DNA of 64,000 nucleotides from JACDAN01 sp963827705 (GCA_963827705.1 CAWHBN010000016.1:62001-126000); one strand, 5' to 3'. Shown: positions 33,071 through 42,197, numbered from the stretch's first letter. Made by a program: numbers and translations. The notes: a model not told the origin generated them from the sequence alone.

Positions 33071-34339
33071 CTAGGACTCGGCCAGCGCAGGCTGCGCGCG
33101 TTTCGGCGTCGTGCGGGCGCCGGCCGGGATCGAGCGCTCGAGTGCGAGTGCCGCGGCGCCGGCTGCGAGGCACACCGCGGCGGCCGCGGGCCAGAGCAGG
33201 TCCGGCGACTGACCGAGCACGACCCCGCCGATCGCCGGTCCGACGGCGAAGCCGACGCCCCACGAGAACGCAGACGCGGCCATGTATCGGCCGATCAGGC
33301 TGTGATCTGCGAGATCGGCCACGAGCGGAGCCTGGACGGTTCCATGGAGACACTCACCGACGGCGATGATCGCGAAGGTCAGGGCGAGAAAGCCCCAGGC
33401 GACCCAGACATCCTGCGCGATCCCGGCGATCGGGACGATCAACAGCCCGACGGCCCAGACGACGCCGAGCACGCCGAGCGTCCGCATCCGCCGGTGCCCC
33501 TCGAGGAGCCTCGCCATCGGCAGCTGCGTGAGGACGATCACGAGCGTGTTCAGGAAGAAGAGGACGCCGATTCCACGCTCGGTCACTCCCGCCTCGTTCT
33601 TCGCGTAGACGGGCAGCGTCTCGAGCTGCGCCATGCCGGCTCCGATGAAGACGAAGTTCAGGCCGACGACCGCCATGAAGACCTTGTTCCGGACGACCTC
33701 GCCGTAGCCGCCGCGCTCGCGGCCCTCGGGCCGTGGCGTCCGTGCCGGCGCCGGGACGCGGAGCAGGAAAACCGAGTAGACCAGGAAGGTCGCGGCGTCT
33801 CCCAGGAAGAGCACCTGGAACGTGGTCGGGTTCGCGGTCGTCGCGATCAGGCCGCCCACGAGTCCGCCAAGTCCGATTCCGAGGTTCATCATCACGCGCT
33901 GCATCGCGAAGGCCTGGTGCCGTTGCGCCTGCGGAGTGAGGCCGGCGATCAGTGAGGACTGGCTGGGCCAGAACCCGCCGTTCCCGATCCCTGCGATCGC
34001 GCTGGCGAGGAAGCCCTGCCAGGGATGCTCGACGAACGCGTAGGCGCCGAAGCCGACCGTCATCAGCCAGAGCGAGAACGCGAGCGTGATCCGGCCGCCG
34101 ACCTTGTCGATGGCCGAGCCGACGATTGGGCCGGCGACAAGCCCGACTGCGGCGTTCGTCCCGACGATGAGCCCAGCCGTCGCGAGGTCGATGTCGCGGA
34201 CGTTGTGGAGGTAGATGAAGAGGAACGGGTAGGCGAGCCCGTTGCCTAGCGCATTGATCAGCGCGCCGGCCTGCAACGTGCGGACTGAACGCGGCAACGG
34301 CGGGTTCAGCGTCCGCAGGTACGCGCGCAGGAAGTCCAC
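33071..34339 (-). CDS. Major facilitator superfamily transporter
   Basis: 422 residues with twelve predicted membrane helices in two halves and a cytoplasmic loop near residue 205 (PARTPRPEGRERGG). The conserved loop 2-3 motif is degenerate (GSAIDKVGGRI). The closest general class is drug/metabolite efflux; no substrate can be given. The GTG start lies 8 nt after TAGGTT on the minus strand. Confidence 0.87.
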   Translation of the reverse strand: MDFLRAYLRTLNPPLPRSVRTLQAGALINALGNGLAYPFLFIYLHNVRDIDLATAGLIVGTNAAVGLVAGPIVGSAIDKVGGRITLAFSLWLMTVGFGAYAFVEHPWQGFLASAIAGIGNGGFWPSQSSLIAGLTPQAQRHQAFAMQRVMMNLGIGLGGLVGGLIATTANPTTFQVLFLGDAATFLVYSVFLLRVPAPARTPRPEGRERGGYGEVVRNKVFMAVVGLNFVFIGAGMAQLETLPVYAKNEAGVTERGIGVLFFLNTLVIVLTQLPMARLLEGHRRMRTLGVLGVVWAVGLLIVPIAGIAQDVWVAWGFLALTFAIIAVGECLHGTVQAPLVADLADHSLIGRYMAASAFSWGVGFAVGPAIGGVVLGQSPDLLWPAAAAVCLAAGAAALALERSIPAGARTTPKRAQPALAES

Positions 34340-34347
34340 GGGAACGG

Positions 34348-34367
34348 AACCTACCCACGGCTAGACT
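34348..34367. promoter_or_regulatory. Divergent promoters of the MFS gene and tRNA-Arg
   Basis: Minus-strand TAGGTT (34353-34348) is 8 nt from the MFS GTG. Plus-strand TAGACT (34362-34367) is 9 nt before the mature tRNA. Here the boxes are separate, 8 bp apart, unlike the overlapping pairs elsewhere. Confidence 0.45.
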
Positions 34368-34376
34368 GACCGCTCC

Positions 34377-34449
34377 GGGCCAGTAGCTCAGGGGATAGAG
34401 CGCGCGCCTCCGGAGCGCGAGGTCGCAGGTTCGATTCCTGCCTGGCCCA
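34377..34449 (+). tRNA. tRNA-Arg (CCG)
   Basis: Acceptor GGGCCAG/CTGGCCC, D-arm GCTC-AGGGGATA-GAGC, anticodon stem CGCGC/GCGCG with loop CTCCGGA (anticodon CCG), T-arm GCAGG-TTCGATT-CCTGC, discriminator A. No CCA end is encoded. Confidence 0.93.
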
Positions 34450-34659
34450 TTTTCGTACCGCTCGCCGTGCGGAAACCGCATGGTTGCGCCAAGCGAGATG
34501 TGCGAGATGGGCCGTCTCGGCGAGATGGTGCTGTCCTCGAAATCGCCAGCGATGTAAACAGGCGTGGGTCGCGGCCCTTCCCACGCCCCGACCTCGAGCC
34601 TAGGACGCCGACACCGGCACGGCTAGATGGCCCTTTCGGGCAGGGGAGACAATGAGGCG
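34450..34659. other. Intergenic stretch without recognised genes
   Basis: 210 bp between the tRNA and the next membrane protein. Nothing recognised apart from a GACAAT box at its right end (34648-34653), 6 nt before the GTG at 34660. Confidence 0.4.
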
Positions 34660-35058
34660 GTGCGGACCCTGCTTCTCAATCTGCTGTGGCTCTGGCTTCT
34701 GCAAGTCCTGTTCTTCGTAGCGTTCGCACGGCCGCTAGAAGCGGTGGTGATCGCCTGGCTCGGACTTGCCTTCCTCTCCAGCCTGCTGGGAGCGGTTGTG
34801 TATCTCTACATACTTGGGCGGTTTCCTCGGAAGTGGAGCCACCGGACGCGTCGTGCGGGGGCTGTCGTTCTTAGCCCGCTCGTCCTGGCCATAACCTGGT
34901 GGTGGTTCCACTTCTACGGAGTGGACATCCTTGTCTTCCTCGTAGGCACCATTGCGTATGGGCTGACAGTCGGGCTACCCGGTGAACGAACACCGTTCGA
35001 CAAGCTCGCGGCTGCGCTGCATCGGCGGCGAGCCGGAAGCTCGACCAAGAACGCTTAG
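34660..35058 (+). CDS. Integral membrane protein, unknown function
   Basis: 132 residues with about four membrane helices (LLLNLLWLWLLQVLFFVAFA, AVVIAWLGLAFLSSLLGAVVYLY, VVLSPLVLAITWWW, VDILVFLVGTIAYGL) and a basic C-terminus. I prefer GTG 34660, 6 nt after GACAAT, over the in-frame ATG at 34627. The ATG extension adds residues that look untranslated. No family recognised. Confidence 0.65.
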   Translation: MRTLLLNLLWLWLLQVLFFVAFARPLEAVVIAWLGLAFLSSLLGAVVYLYILGRFPRKWSHRTRRAGAVVLSPLVLAITWWWFHFYGVDILVFLVGTIAYGLTVGLPGERTPFDKLAAALHRRRAGSSTKNA

Positions 35059-35326
35059 GTACCAGAGCCGCCGCCGGCTGACTCCCTAGGTTCGTCCGAG
35101 GAGTCGGGTTGTGGGAAGCGTCCTAGGCGTTCGGATCGCCACCCGGCCCTCTCTTCGCCCTCGACCGCTTCACGGCGTCGGCCGATGGACGGTGAAAGGC
35201 GGCGTTTGCGGGCCTTTCGAGCCGAAACTTGACACGAACGTGTCCTAGCGGGCGAGGGGAGGTGAAGGCACGCTGCCTGGGATGACGCGATCACACTGAT
35301 CGCCGAAACATACGAAGGGGAACCCA
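35059..35326. other. Intergenic region with a small palindrome
   Basis: 268 bp. It contains the inverted repeat GACAC-GAAC-GTGTC at about 35230-35243, whose left arm overlaps a TTGACA. No good -10 follows at 17 bp. It could be an operator for the downstream exported peptide. Otherwise nothing recognised. Confidence 0.35.
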
Positions 35327-35443
35327 ATGCGCACGCTCATCATCCTCGCTGTCTTCCTCGTGACGGTCGCAGCCGTAATCGCCACCCCGCTCGCCAGCGC
35401 CATCGTCTCCTACGACCCCGCTCACGTCGGCCTCGTGGACTAG
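35327..35443 (+). CDS. Very small exported or membrane peptide
   Basis: 38 residues. The ATG is preceded by GAAGGGG at good spacing. The first 25 residues form a classic signal or membrane segment (RTLIILAVFLVTVAAVIATP, ending LASA), followed by a 13-residue tail (IVSYDPAHVGLVD). Cleavage after LASA would release only that tail. No known family. The ribosome-binding site and clean hydrophobic pattern support it. Confidence 0.5.
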   Translation: MRTLIILAVFLVTVAAVIATPLASAIVSYDPAHVGLVD

Positions 35444-35596
35444 GCGACGTGCAGGCCTCGGCGGCGAGAAATCCATCCGAGCAGGAACCCGATACCCATA
35501 CAGACACCAGGCGCCCGCGTCTCTCTGCTTCCCGCTTCGAGTGACAGGAACCACGCCAGCCGCGATTCCTGCCCGGCGCACTATCGTCCGCCCGTC

Positions 35597-36253
35597 ATGG
35601 GCAGGACCCTCCTCCGGATCGTCGACAGCAACGCGACTCTCCTCGTGCTGCTGCTCGCGAACTTCTTCTTCCTCGAGCTGATCGACGACCCTCGCTGGGG
35701 CGCGCTCCTCAGCACGCTGCTCGCCGCCGTGGCGCTCGTCGTGGCGATCAGCGATCCGGACGCCGGCACGACGATCACCAAGCGACACGCGATCTCGATC
35801 GCGGCCTGCGTGGCGCTCGCGCCGATCGTCCTGTTCGTCAACTCCGAGTCCCTGGTCGGGCTCACCTACCTGCTTCCGGTAGTCCTCCTCGTGACCGCGA
35901 CGCTGCCGGTGACCATCAGCCGCACCCTTCAGCACCGCCGGATCACCCACGAGACCGTGTTCGGCGCCATCTGCGCCTACGTCCTCGTCGGTCTGCTGTT
36001 CGCGTTCGTCTACCTCGCCGTCGACGAGCTGCGGGAGGGGTCGTTCTTCGCGCAGGAAGGCCCGCACTCCCAGTCGGAGTTCCTGTACTACAGCTTCGTC
36101 TCGCTGACGACGCTCGGGTTCGGCGATCTCTCGCCGGCGGTCGGGCTGCCGCAGGCCCTCACCGTGCTGGAGGCCCTGACCGGCCAGATCTTCCTGGTGA
36201 CGCTAGTCGCCAGGCTCGTGACGCTCTGGGTTCGTCAGAGCGAGCGTGAGTAG
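35597..36253 (+). CDS. Potassium channel-like membrane protein (two-TM pore domain)
   Basis: 218 residues. Four or more helices are followed by an ion-channel pore. The selectivity filter is TTLGFGDLSP (about 178-187), the TxGFGD variant of the potassium filter, with a pore helix before it (SEFLYYSFVSL) and a final inner helix. No RCK domain is attached. The ATG is 9 nt after TATCGT (35582-35587). Confidence 0.85.
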   Translation: MGRTLLRIVDSNATLLVLLLANFFFLELIDDPRWGALLSTLLAAVALVVAISDPDAGTTITKRHAISIAACVALAPIVLFVNSESLVGLTYLLPVVLLVTATLPVTISRTLQHRRITHETVFGAICAYVLVGLLFAFVYLAVDELREGSFFAQEGPHSQSEFLYYSFVSLTTLGFGDLSPAVGLPQALTVLEALTGQIFLVTLVARLVTLWVRQSERE

Positions 36254-36263
36254 AGTCCTCCGC

Positions 36264-37280
36264 GTGGAGGTCTCGGCCCAGATCGGCTCCCTGACCCTCA
36301 AAGAGCCCTTCGTGATCGCCCGCGACACGACGACTGAGGCCGAGGTCGTCTGGGTCGAGATCGAGCACGGCGGCGAACGCGGCTACGGCGAGGCCAACCC
36401 GATCGACCGCTACGAGGAATCGGCCGAGTCGGCTCTCGCGTACGTCGAGGAAGTCGCGGACTCGCTCGGAGACGATCCGTTCGCGTTCGAGGAGATCGAG
36501 TCGCGCCTGCCCGAGCGGGAGCTCGCGGCCCGCGCTGCGATCGACGCGGCGCTGCATGACCTCTGCGGCAAGCTGACGGGGCTCCCGGTCTGGCGCCTCC
36601 TCGGGCTCCGGCAGGCAGGACCGCCGACCAGCTGGACACTCGGCCTCGGTGATCCGGACGAGACTGCGCGCAAGGCCGAGCAGGCGCATGAGTTCGAGAG
36701 CCTGAAGCTGAAGCTCGGCGGCCGCGACGGGCTCGACGTCGAGCGTGTTCGCTCGGTCCGCGCCGTCTGGGACAAGGCGATCCGAGTCGACGTCAACGAG
36801 TATTGGACGCTGGACGAAGCGCTCGACTCGATCCCGCAGCTGCAGGCGCTCGGCGTCGACTACGTCGAGCAGCCGCTCCCGGCCGGCGACCCCGGCGGCC
36901 CGAAGCTCAAGGCGGGCTCGCCGCTCCCGATCTACGTCGACGAGGACTGCCACACCCTCTCCAACGTCGCCGCCTGCGCGGAGCGAGGCCACGGGATCAA
37001 CATCAAGCTCGCGAAGTCAGGCGGCATTCGCGAGGCCGTCCGGATGGCGCACGCGGCCCGCGCGCTCGGCCTCGGCGTCATGCTCGGCTGCATGGTCGAG
37101 TCGGGCCTCGGTATCGCCGCCGGCGCGGCGGTCGCGAGCCTCTGCGACCACGTCGACCTCGACGGGAACATCCTCATCGCCGAGGATCCGTGGCCCGGCG
37201 TCCGGCTCATCGACGGCGTCCAGCTCCCATCGGAGGCTCCCGGCCTTGGCGTCCGCCAAGAAGTACCTAGTCCTCGCTGA
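36264..37280 (+). CDS. Enolase-superfamily dipeptide epimerase-like protein
   Basis: 338 residues from GTG 36264, which follows TAGAGT by 7 nt; an in-frame GTG at 36246 overlaps the channel gene. Muconate-lactonising/Ala-Glu epimerase subgroup. The KxK base lysines are in SLKLKLGG (about 150), metal ligands in VDVNEY, VEQPL and YVDEDCH, and the second lysine in GINIKLAKSGG (about 250). Relatives epimerise L-Ala-D/L-Glu or act on N-acyl amino acids. It overlaps the following DUF1611 gene by 35 bp. Confidence 0.85.
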   Translation: MEVSAQIGSLTLKEPFVIARDTTTEAEVVWVEIEHGGERGYGEANPIDRYEESAESALAYVEEVADSLGDDPFAFEEIESRLPERELAARAAIDAALHDLCGKLTGLPVWRLLGLRQAGPPTSWTLGLGDPDETARKAEQAHEFESLKLKLGGRDGLDVERVRSVRAVWDKAIRVDVNEYWTLDEALDSIPQLQALGVDYVEQPLPAGDPGGPKLKAGSPLPIYVDEDCHTLSNVAACAERGHGINIKLAKSGGIREAVRMAHAARALGLGVMLGCMVESGLGIAAGAAVASLCDHVDLDGNILIAEDPWPGVRLIDGVQLPSEAPGLGVRQEVPSPR

Positions 37281-38277
37281 GGGCAAATCCGGCGACGAGC
37301 ACTACGGGAAGACGATGCGCGGCATCGTCCACTACGCACCCGACCCCGTCGTCGCCATCCTCGACTCGGACAGGGCGGGGGAGAGCTACCGCGAGATCCC
37401 GATCGTCGCCACGGTCGACGAAGCGCTCGCCTACGGGCCGACCACGGCGACCGTCGGCGTCGCGACCCAGGGCGGCCGCTTCCCGCCCGCCTGGCGCGAG
37501 CTCCTGAAGGACTCGATCCGCGCGGGGCTCGACCTCGAGAGCGGGCTGCACGAGTTCATCGGCGACGATCCCGAACTGAGCGGGCTGGCCCGGGAGCACG
37601 GCGTCGAGCTGCGCGACCTTCGGAAGCCGCCGCCCGAGCTCAGCGTCCCCACCGGCGAGAACCTCCAGGTCCCGGCCAAGATCGTCCTCACCGTCGGCTC
37701 CGACTGCGCGATCGGGAAGAAGACCGTCGCCGTCGAGCTCGACCTCGCCGCCCGGAACCGTGGCCTCAAATCCGTCTTCGTTCCGACAGGGCAGACCGGG
37801 ATCGCGATCGCCGGCTGGGGGATCGCGATCGACGCCGTCGTCGCGGACTTCCTCGCCGGCGCAGCCGAGCGGCTCGTGGTCGAGGGCTCCCAACGGGGCG
37901 GTGAGCTCCTGTGGGTCGAAGGGCAGGGATCGCTGGCCCACCCGGCGTATTCCGGGGTCACGATGGGCCTCATCCACGGCAGTGCGCCGCATGCGTACGT
38001 CTTCGTCCACAAGGCTGGGGCCACCCACGTCGAGGGTTATCCGGACCACCCACTGCCGGACCTCCGCGAGCTGATCGCCCTTCATGAGCGCGTGTCGCTC
38101 CGACTCCGGCCGGCCGTTGTTGCGGCGGTGGCGCTCCACACCGGCGGCCTCGGCGAGGACGATGCGCGCGCCGAGATCGCGCGGGTCGGGGCGGAGACCG
38201 GCCTCACGACCGACGATCCGGTCCGCTTCGGCGCAGATACCCTGCTCGACGCCGTCCTGGAGGTCGTGCAAGACTGA
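37246..38277 (+). CDS. DUF1611 (DgcN-like) protein
   Basis: 343 residues from TTG 37246. An N-terminal Rossmann-like part (VVAILDSDRAGE) precedes a P-loop NTPase-like domain with GSDCAIGKKTVA (about 155) and VEGQGSLAHPAYSG (about 225). DUF1611 proteins are typically paired with an epimerase of the preceding type. Such a pair (DgcN-DgcA) has been described in D-glutamate metabolism, with DgcN as an N-acetyltransferase. I infer a related D-amino-acid or muropeptide recycling role. Confidence 0.8.
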   Translation: MASAKKYLVLAEGKSGDEHYGKTMRGIVHYAPDPVVAILDSDRAGESYREIPIVATVDEALAYGPTTATVGVATQGGRFPPAWRELLKDSIRAGLDLESGLHEFIGDDPELSGLAREHGVELRDLRKPPPELSVPTGENLQVPAKIVLTVGSDCAIGKKTVAVELDLAARNRGLKSVFVPTGQTGIAIAGWGIAIDAVVADFLAGAAERLVVEGSQRGGELLWVEGQGSLAHPAYSGVTMGLIHGSAPHAYVFVHKAGATHVEGYPDHPLPDLRELIALHERVSLRLRPAVVAAVALHTGGLGEDDARAEIARVGAETGLTTDDPVRFGADTLLDAVLEVVQD

Positions 38278-38297
38278 TGCGGTTTCGCTGAGGAATG

Positions 38298-39857
38298 ATG
38301 GGGTTTAGACGACAGACAGCCACGCTGCTGGTCGGCGCCTGCGCCGCGCTGCTGCTTGCCGCGCCGGCGGCGGCAGACGTCACCGTCGGCGTGGCGGACG
38401 ACCGAGGCAAGCTGGCGGACGATGGTGGCGCTGCCTTCTTCGCCTCCATGCGGGACGTCGGTCTGACGGAGAACCGGATCACGCTCGCCTGGGACCCCGA
38501 CAACCCGACCACGATCCGGGACCAGGGTGCCCTCGATCGCTACATGGCGAACGCCGCTGCGGCAGGGATTCGCATCACGGTGGTGATCGCGCCTACCCGC
38601 GCGCGCGCCCTTTTCAACTCCACGCCGGCGACGAACCAGTTCGTCGCCTTCATCGCGCAGGTCGCCCGCACCTACCGCCAGGTGAAGGACATCGGCGTCG
38701 GCAACGAGCCGAACCAGCCGCGCTTCTGGCAGCCGCAGTACAGCACCCGCGGCACGGGTCTCGCCTGCACCGCGTACGCGCGGGTCCTGGGCCGGGCCTA
38801 CGACGCGCTGAAGGCGGTCGATCCGACAATCACCGTCCTCGGCGTCTCGCTCTCGCCGCGCGGGAACGACAACGCGACTGCGGCGACGAACGCCTCGACC
38901 TCGCCGGTCCGCTGCCTCAGGGACATGGGCGCCTCGTACCGGGCGAGCGGGCGGAAGCGGCCGATCATGGACGAGCTCGCCTTCCACCCGCACCCGAACT
39001 CGAACACCGACTCGTTCCTCGTCGGGTACCGGTGGCCGAACGCGGGAACCTCCAACCTCGGCCGGATCAAGCAGGCCGTCTGGGACGCGTTCCGCGGCAC
39101 GGCGCAGCCCGTGTTCGCCGAGGCCGGCAAGCCCGTCTCGCGCGCCGCGCTGCCCCCGCTCCGGTTCCGCCTGAACGAGATCGGCTGGCAGACGGCGATC
39201 CCCGCGAGCTCGATGCACGCCTACTACGGCCGTGAGTCCGTCGCCCGGGTCGCCGAGGACCGCCTTCAGTCGGACGTCTACTCGGCGATGATCCCGTACT
39301 TCGCGTGCGACGAGTCGGTGCGCTCGATGCTCTACTACGGCCTCGTCGACGAGCCCGACCTCGACCGCTGGCAGGCCGGCCTCATCCGCGCGGACGGGAC
39401 CAGAAGGCCGTCGTACGCCTCCGTCAAGTCGATGCTCGCCCGCGGGCTCGCGCGCTGTTCCCGCCGTCCCGTGCGTTGGCGTCACACGACCAAGGTCGTC
39501 GGAGCCGTGGCGAAGTTCGGCGAGCGCCGCCGCTCGGCCGGAGACACGAACTGGACCTTCGCCGCCAGCTCGGAGGAGGCGACCCTGTACACCGGGGCCA
39601 TGTACCGCCTGAAGAGCCGGCGGCTGAGCGCTGCGATGCGGAAGCGGGTGCTGGCCTCGGTCGGCGTCCGGCGCTCACCGAAGGCCGTGTTCAGCGTGCG
39701 CGGCAAGATCCGCGCGCACTCGGGGAACTTCATCCGCTTCAAGCGGAAGCGTCTTGCCGCCGGGTACTACGTCTTCGCGATCCGCCTGCGGGCCGAGATG
39801 AACCCGACACGGACGACGTCGCTCATTTCGAGGCCCTTCCCGGTCGGAAAACCGTAG
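38298..39857 (+). CDS. Secreted glycoside-hydrolase-like protein, paralogue 3
   Basis: 519 residues. Signal peptide (LLVGACAALLLAAPAAA), then a clan GH-A-like barrel with IGVGNEPNQPRFWQPQ near 135 and FRLNEIGWQT near 293. A C-terminal beta-rich, Arg/Lys-rich domain follows. It is the close paralogue of 9212-10651 and differs from 1760-2887, which is a lipoprotein without the C-terminal domain. ATG at 38298, or 38295 one codon earlier; GAGGA lies very close. Substrate unknown. Confidence 0.72.
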   Translation: MGFRRQTATLLVGACAALLLAAPAAADVTVGVADDRGKLADDGGAAFFASMRDVGLTENRITLAWDPDNPTTIRDQGALDRYMANAAAAGIRITVVIAPTRARALFNSTPATNQFVAFIAQVARTYRQVKDIGVGNEPNQPRFWQPQYSTRGTGLACTAYARVLGRAYDALKAVDPTITVLGVSLSPRGNDNATAATNASTSPVRCLRDMGASYRASGRKRPIMDELAFHPHPNSNTDSFLVGYRWPNAGTSNLGRIKQAVWDAFRGTAQPVFAEAGKPVSRAALPPLRFRLNEIGWQTAIPASSMHAYYGRESVARVAEDRLQSDVYSAMIPYFACDESVRSMLYYGLVDEPDLDRWQAGLIRADGTRRPSYASVKSMLARGLARCSRRPVRWRHTTKVVGAVAKFGERRRSAGDTNWTFAASSEEATLYTGAMYRLKSRRLSAAMRKRVLASVGVRRSPKAVFSVRGKIRAHSGNFIRFKRKRLAAGYYVFAIRLRAEMNPTRTTSLISRPFPVGKP

Positions 39858-40991
39858 TGCGGGACCCGCGGATCGAGAAGCTGGCCGAGCTGATCGCCGG
39901 CTACTCGCTGGACCTGCAGGAGGGACAGGTCTACCGCATCGACGGCGAAGACGTCTCCGCCCCGCTGGCCGTCGCGCTCTACGCAGCGGCCATCCGGCGC
40001 GGCGCGCACCCGTACACCAAGATCACGCCGTCCGGGCTCGAGGAGATCGCCCTCGAGGAGGCGTCGGACGAGCAGCTCGCCTACATCCCCGAGCTCGAGC
40101 AGATCGCGACCGAGCAGCTGGACGCCTGGACGTCTCTCTGGGGAACCGTCAACACGCGCTCGCTGACGCGGGTCGGACCCCGAGCGGCGGCGACTGCAGC
40201 TCTCGACGCACTACCGGATGGTGAACAGGCGCTGGGAGCGGATCAGCTCGGGCGACCTCGCCTGGTGCGGGACGCTCTACCCGACGCAGGCGCACGCCCA
40301 GGACGCGGAGATGTCGCTCTCCGAGTACGAGGATTTCGTGCACGGCGCCTGCCACACGCGTGAAGGTGACGACCCGATCGCGCACTGGCGCGCCATGTCC
40401 GAGACGCTCGGCGCCAGGGCGCGCGAGCTCGAGGGCGTGCGCGAGCTGCGGATCACCGGCCCGGGCACCGATCTGCGCCTCGTCGTCGAAGGGCGCCGCT
40501 GGGTCCCATCGGACGGAAAGCACAACATGCCCGACGGCGAGGTCTTCACAAGCCCGGTCGAGAGCGGGACGAGCGGGGAGATCTTCTTCGCCTTCCCGTC
40601 GGTCTTCCAGGGCCAGGAGGTCGAGAACGTGCGCCTGCGGTTCGAGGCCGGAGCCGTCGTCCACGCGGAGGCGACTGTCGGGCAGGAGTACCTGCGCTCG
40701 CTGCTCGACACCGACTCAGGCTCGAAGGTGCTCGGCGAGGTCGCGTTCGGCCTCAACTACGAGATCGACCGCTTCACGCGCGACATCCTCTTCGACGAGA
40801 AGATCGGCGGGACGATGCACGTCGCGCTCGGCGGCGGCTTCGACGAGGCCGGCACGGAGAACAAGTCGGACCTGCACTGGGACCTGATCTGCGACCTCCG
40901 CGATGAGGGCGAGGTCTACGCGGACGGCGAGCTCGTCTGGAAGGCGGGCTCGTTCCTCTCCGAGCCGGAGCCGGCGGTCGAGCGTGTCTGA
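39857..40991 (+). CDS. M29-type aminopeptidase, frameshifted copy
   Basis: Thermophilic-aminopeptidase (T/AmpS) family, metal-dependent. The N-terminal part (GYSLDLQEGQVYRIDGED) and C-terminal part (FPDGE-like MPDGEVFTSPVE, EIAFGLNYEID-like block, HWDLICDLRDEGEV) align with the next gene. One extra base at about 40174-40176 breaks the frame after NTRSLTRV; removal gives VDPERRRLQL. Corrected length is 377 residues, matching the neighbour's 371. The GTG start overlaps the last base of the hydrolase stop. Confidence 0.8.
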
Positions 40992-42099
40992 CCCGATGCA
41001 CAAGCGGCTCGCGGAGGTGCTCGTCGGCTACTCGACCGAGGTCCGGCAGGGCGACACCGTGCGCATCGAGTCCTACGACACGTCGGCGCTTCCCGTCATG
41101 CGCGAGACCTTCGGTGCGGCGTTGCGGGCCGGAGGTCATCCGACGGCGAACCTGGTGCTCGAGGAGACGGAAGGGATCCTCTACCACGAGGGGCGGGACC
41201 ACCAGCTCGACTGGATCTCGCCCGACCAGCAGTGGAACATCGAACACGGGGACGTGTGGATCATCTTCGACGCCGTGACGAACACGAAACGGCTCTCGAA
41301 CGTCGATCCGGAGCGCATCTCGCGGCGGCTGACCGCCCGCCGCCCGCTGCAGTCGCTCTACCTCGAGCGCTCCGAGCGGGGCGAGTTCCGCTGGCTGATC
41401 TGCGGCTCCGCGTGCGAGGCCTCTGCGCAGGACGCCGGCATGTCGCTGCGGCAGTACGAGCAGGTGCTGTCCCGCGCCGCCTTCCTCGACCAGGACGATC
41501 CGGTCGCCGCCTGGAAGCAGTTCGGCGAACGGCTCGAGCGCGTCGGTGACTTCCTGGACGACGTGCGGGAGCTGCGAATCGTCGGCGAGGACACGGACCT
41601 CAAGCTCGGTGTCGAGGGGCGAACCTGGATCCGCTCGAAAGGCCTCCGGAACTTCCCGGACGGCGAGGTGTTCACGGGCCCGCAGGAGACGAGCGTGGAG
41701 GGAACGATCAGGTACTCGTTCCCCGCGATGATGCGAGGGCGCCAGGCCGACGACGTCCGCCTCCGGTTCGAGGGCGGCGAGGTCGTCGAGGCGACCGCAA
41801 AGCGGGGGCAGGACTTCCTGCGCGAGATGGTCGGCATGGACGACGGAGCGAGGCGGGTCGGTGAGTTCGCGTTCGGCCTCAACGAGTCGATCAGCGAGTA
41901 CACGGGCAACCTTCTGCTCGACGAGAAGATCGGCGGAACCGTCCACCTTGCGCTCGGCCGTTCGGTTCCCGGGACCGGGGGCACCAACGAGTCGGGGCTC
42001 CACTGGGACATGGTGTGCGACCTGCGCGACGGCGGCGAGGTCTACGCGGACGGCGAGCTCGTCTACCGCGACGGCGCGTTCCTCAACGGCGTCAACTAG
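40984..42099 (+). CDS. M29-type aminopeptidase, intact copy
   Basis: 371 residues. Family features: GYSTEVRQGDTVRIESYD at the N-terminus, NFPDGEVFTGPQE (about 225) and GEFAFGLNESI (about 298), with metal-binding Glu, His and Asp expected in the latter, EKIGGTVHLALG (about 318) and LHWDMVCDL (about 340). It is the tandem paralogue of the preceding gene and overlaps it by 8 bp. Start GTG 40984 or ATG 40996. Probably cytoplasmic peptide recycling. Confidence 0.88.
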   Translation: MSDPMHKRLAEVLVGYSTEVRQGDTVRIESYDTSALPVMRETFGAALRAGGHPTANLVLEETEGILYHEGRDHQLDWISPDQQWNIEHGDVWIIFDAVTNTKRLSNVDPERISRRLTARRPLQSLYLERSERGEFRWLICGSACEASAQDAGMSLRQYEQVLSRAAFLDQDDPVAAWKQFGERLERVGDFLDDVRELRIVGEDTDLKLGVEGRTWIRSKGLRNFPDGEVFTGPQETSVEGTIRYSFPAMMRGRQADDVRLRFEGGEVVEATAKRGQDFLREMVGMDDGARRVGEFAFGLNESISEYTGNLLLDEKIGGTVHLALGRSVPGTGGTNESGLHWDMVCDLRDGGEVYADGELVYRDGAFLNGVN

Positions 42100-42165
42100 A
42101 GAGCTCACCCCAGCATGCGAACTGAGCCGCCAGGCCGCGCTGAGCGGCGCCAGACGTCGTCCTCA

Positions 42166-42197
42166 GCCGCGTCCATATCTCTGGATATGAACGCGGC
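42166..42197. terminator. Long hairpin downstream of the aminopeptidase pair
   Basis: GCCGCGT-C-CATATC, a TCTG loop, GATATG-A-ACGCGGC: 7 plus 6 base pairs with one mismatch. There is no T-tract on either strand. It lies 66 bp after the aminopeptidase stop and probably marks the 3' end of that mRNA. Confidence 0.4.

Noticed and set aside
35228..35250. Promoter at TTGACA 35228
   Set aside because: The position of the -10 (17 bp downstream) reads GC-rich sequence without a TANNNT; kept only as a possible operator palindrome.
38082..39485. 467-codon minus-strand ORF over the third hydrolase
   Set aside because: Antisense shadow, low complexity; the plus strand has a signal peptide and conserved catalytic motifs.
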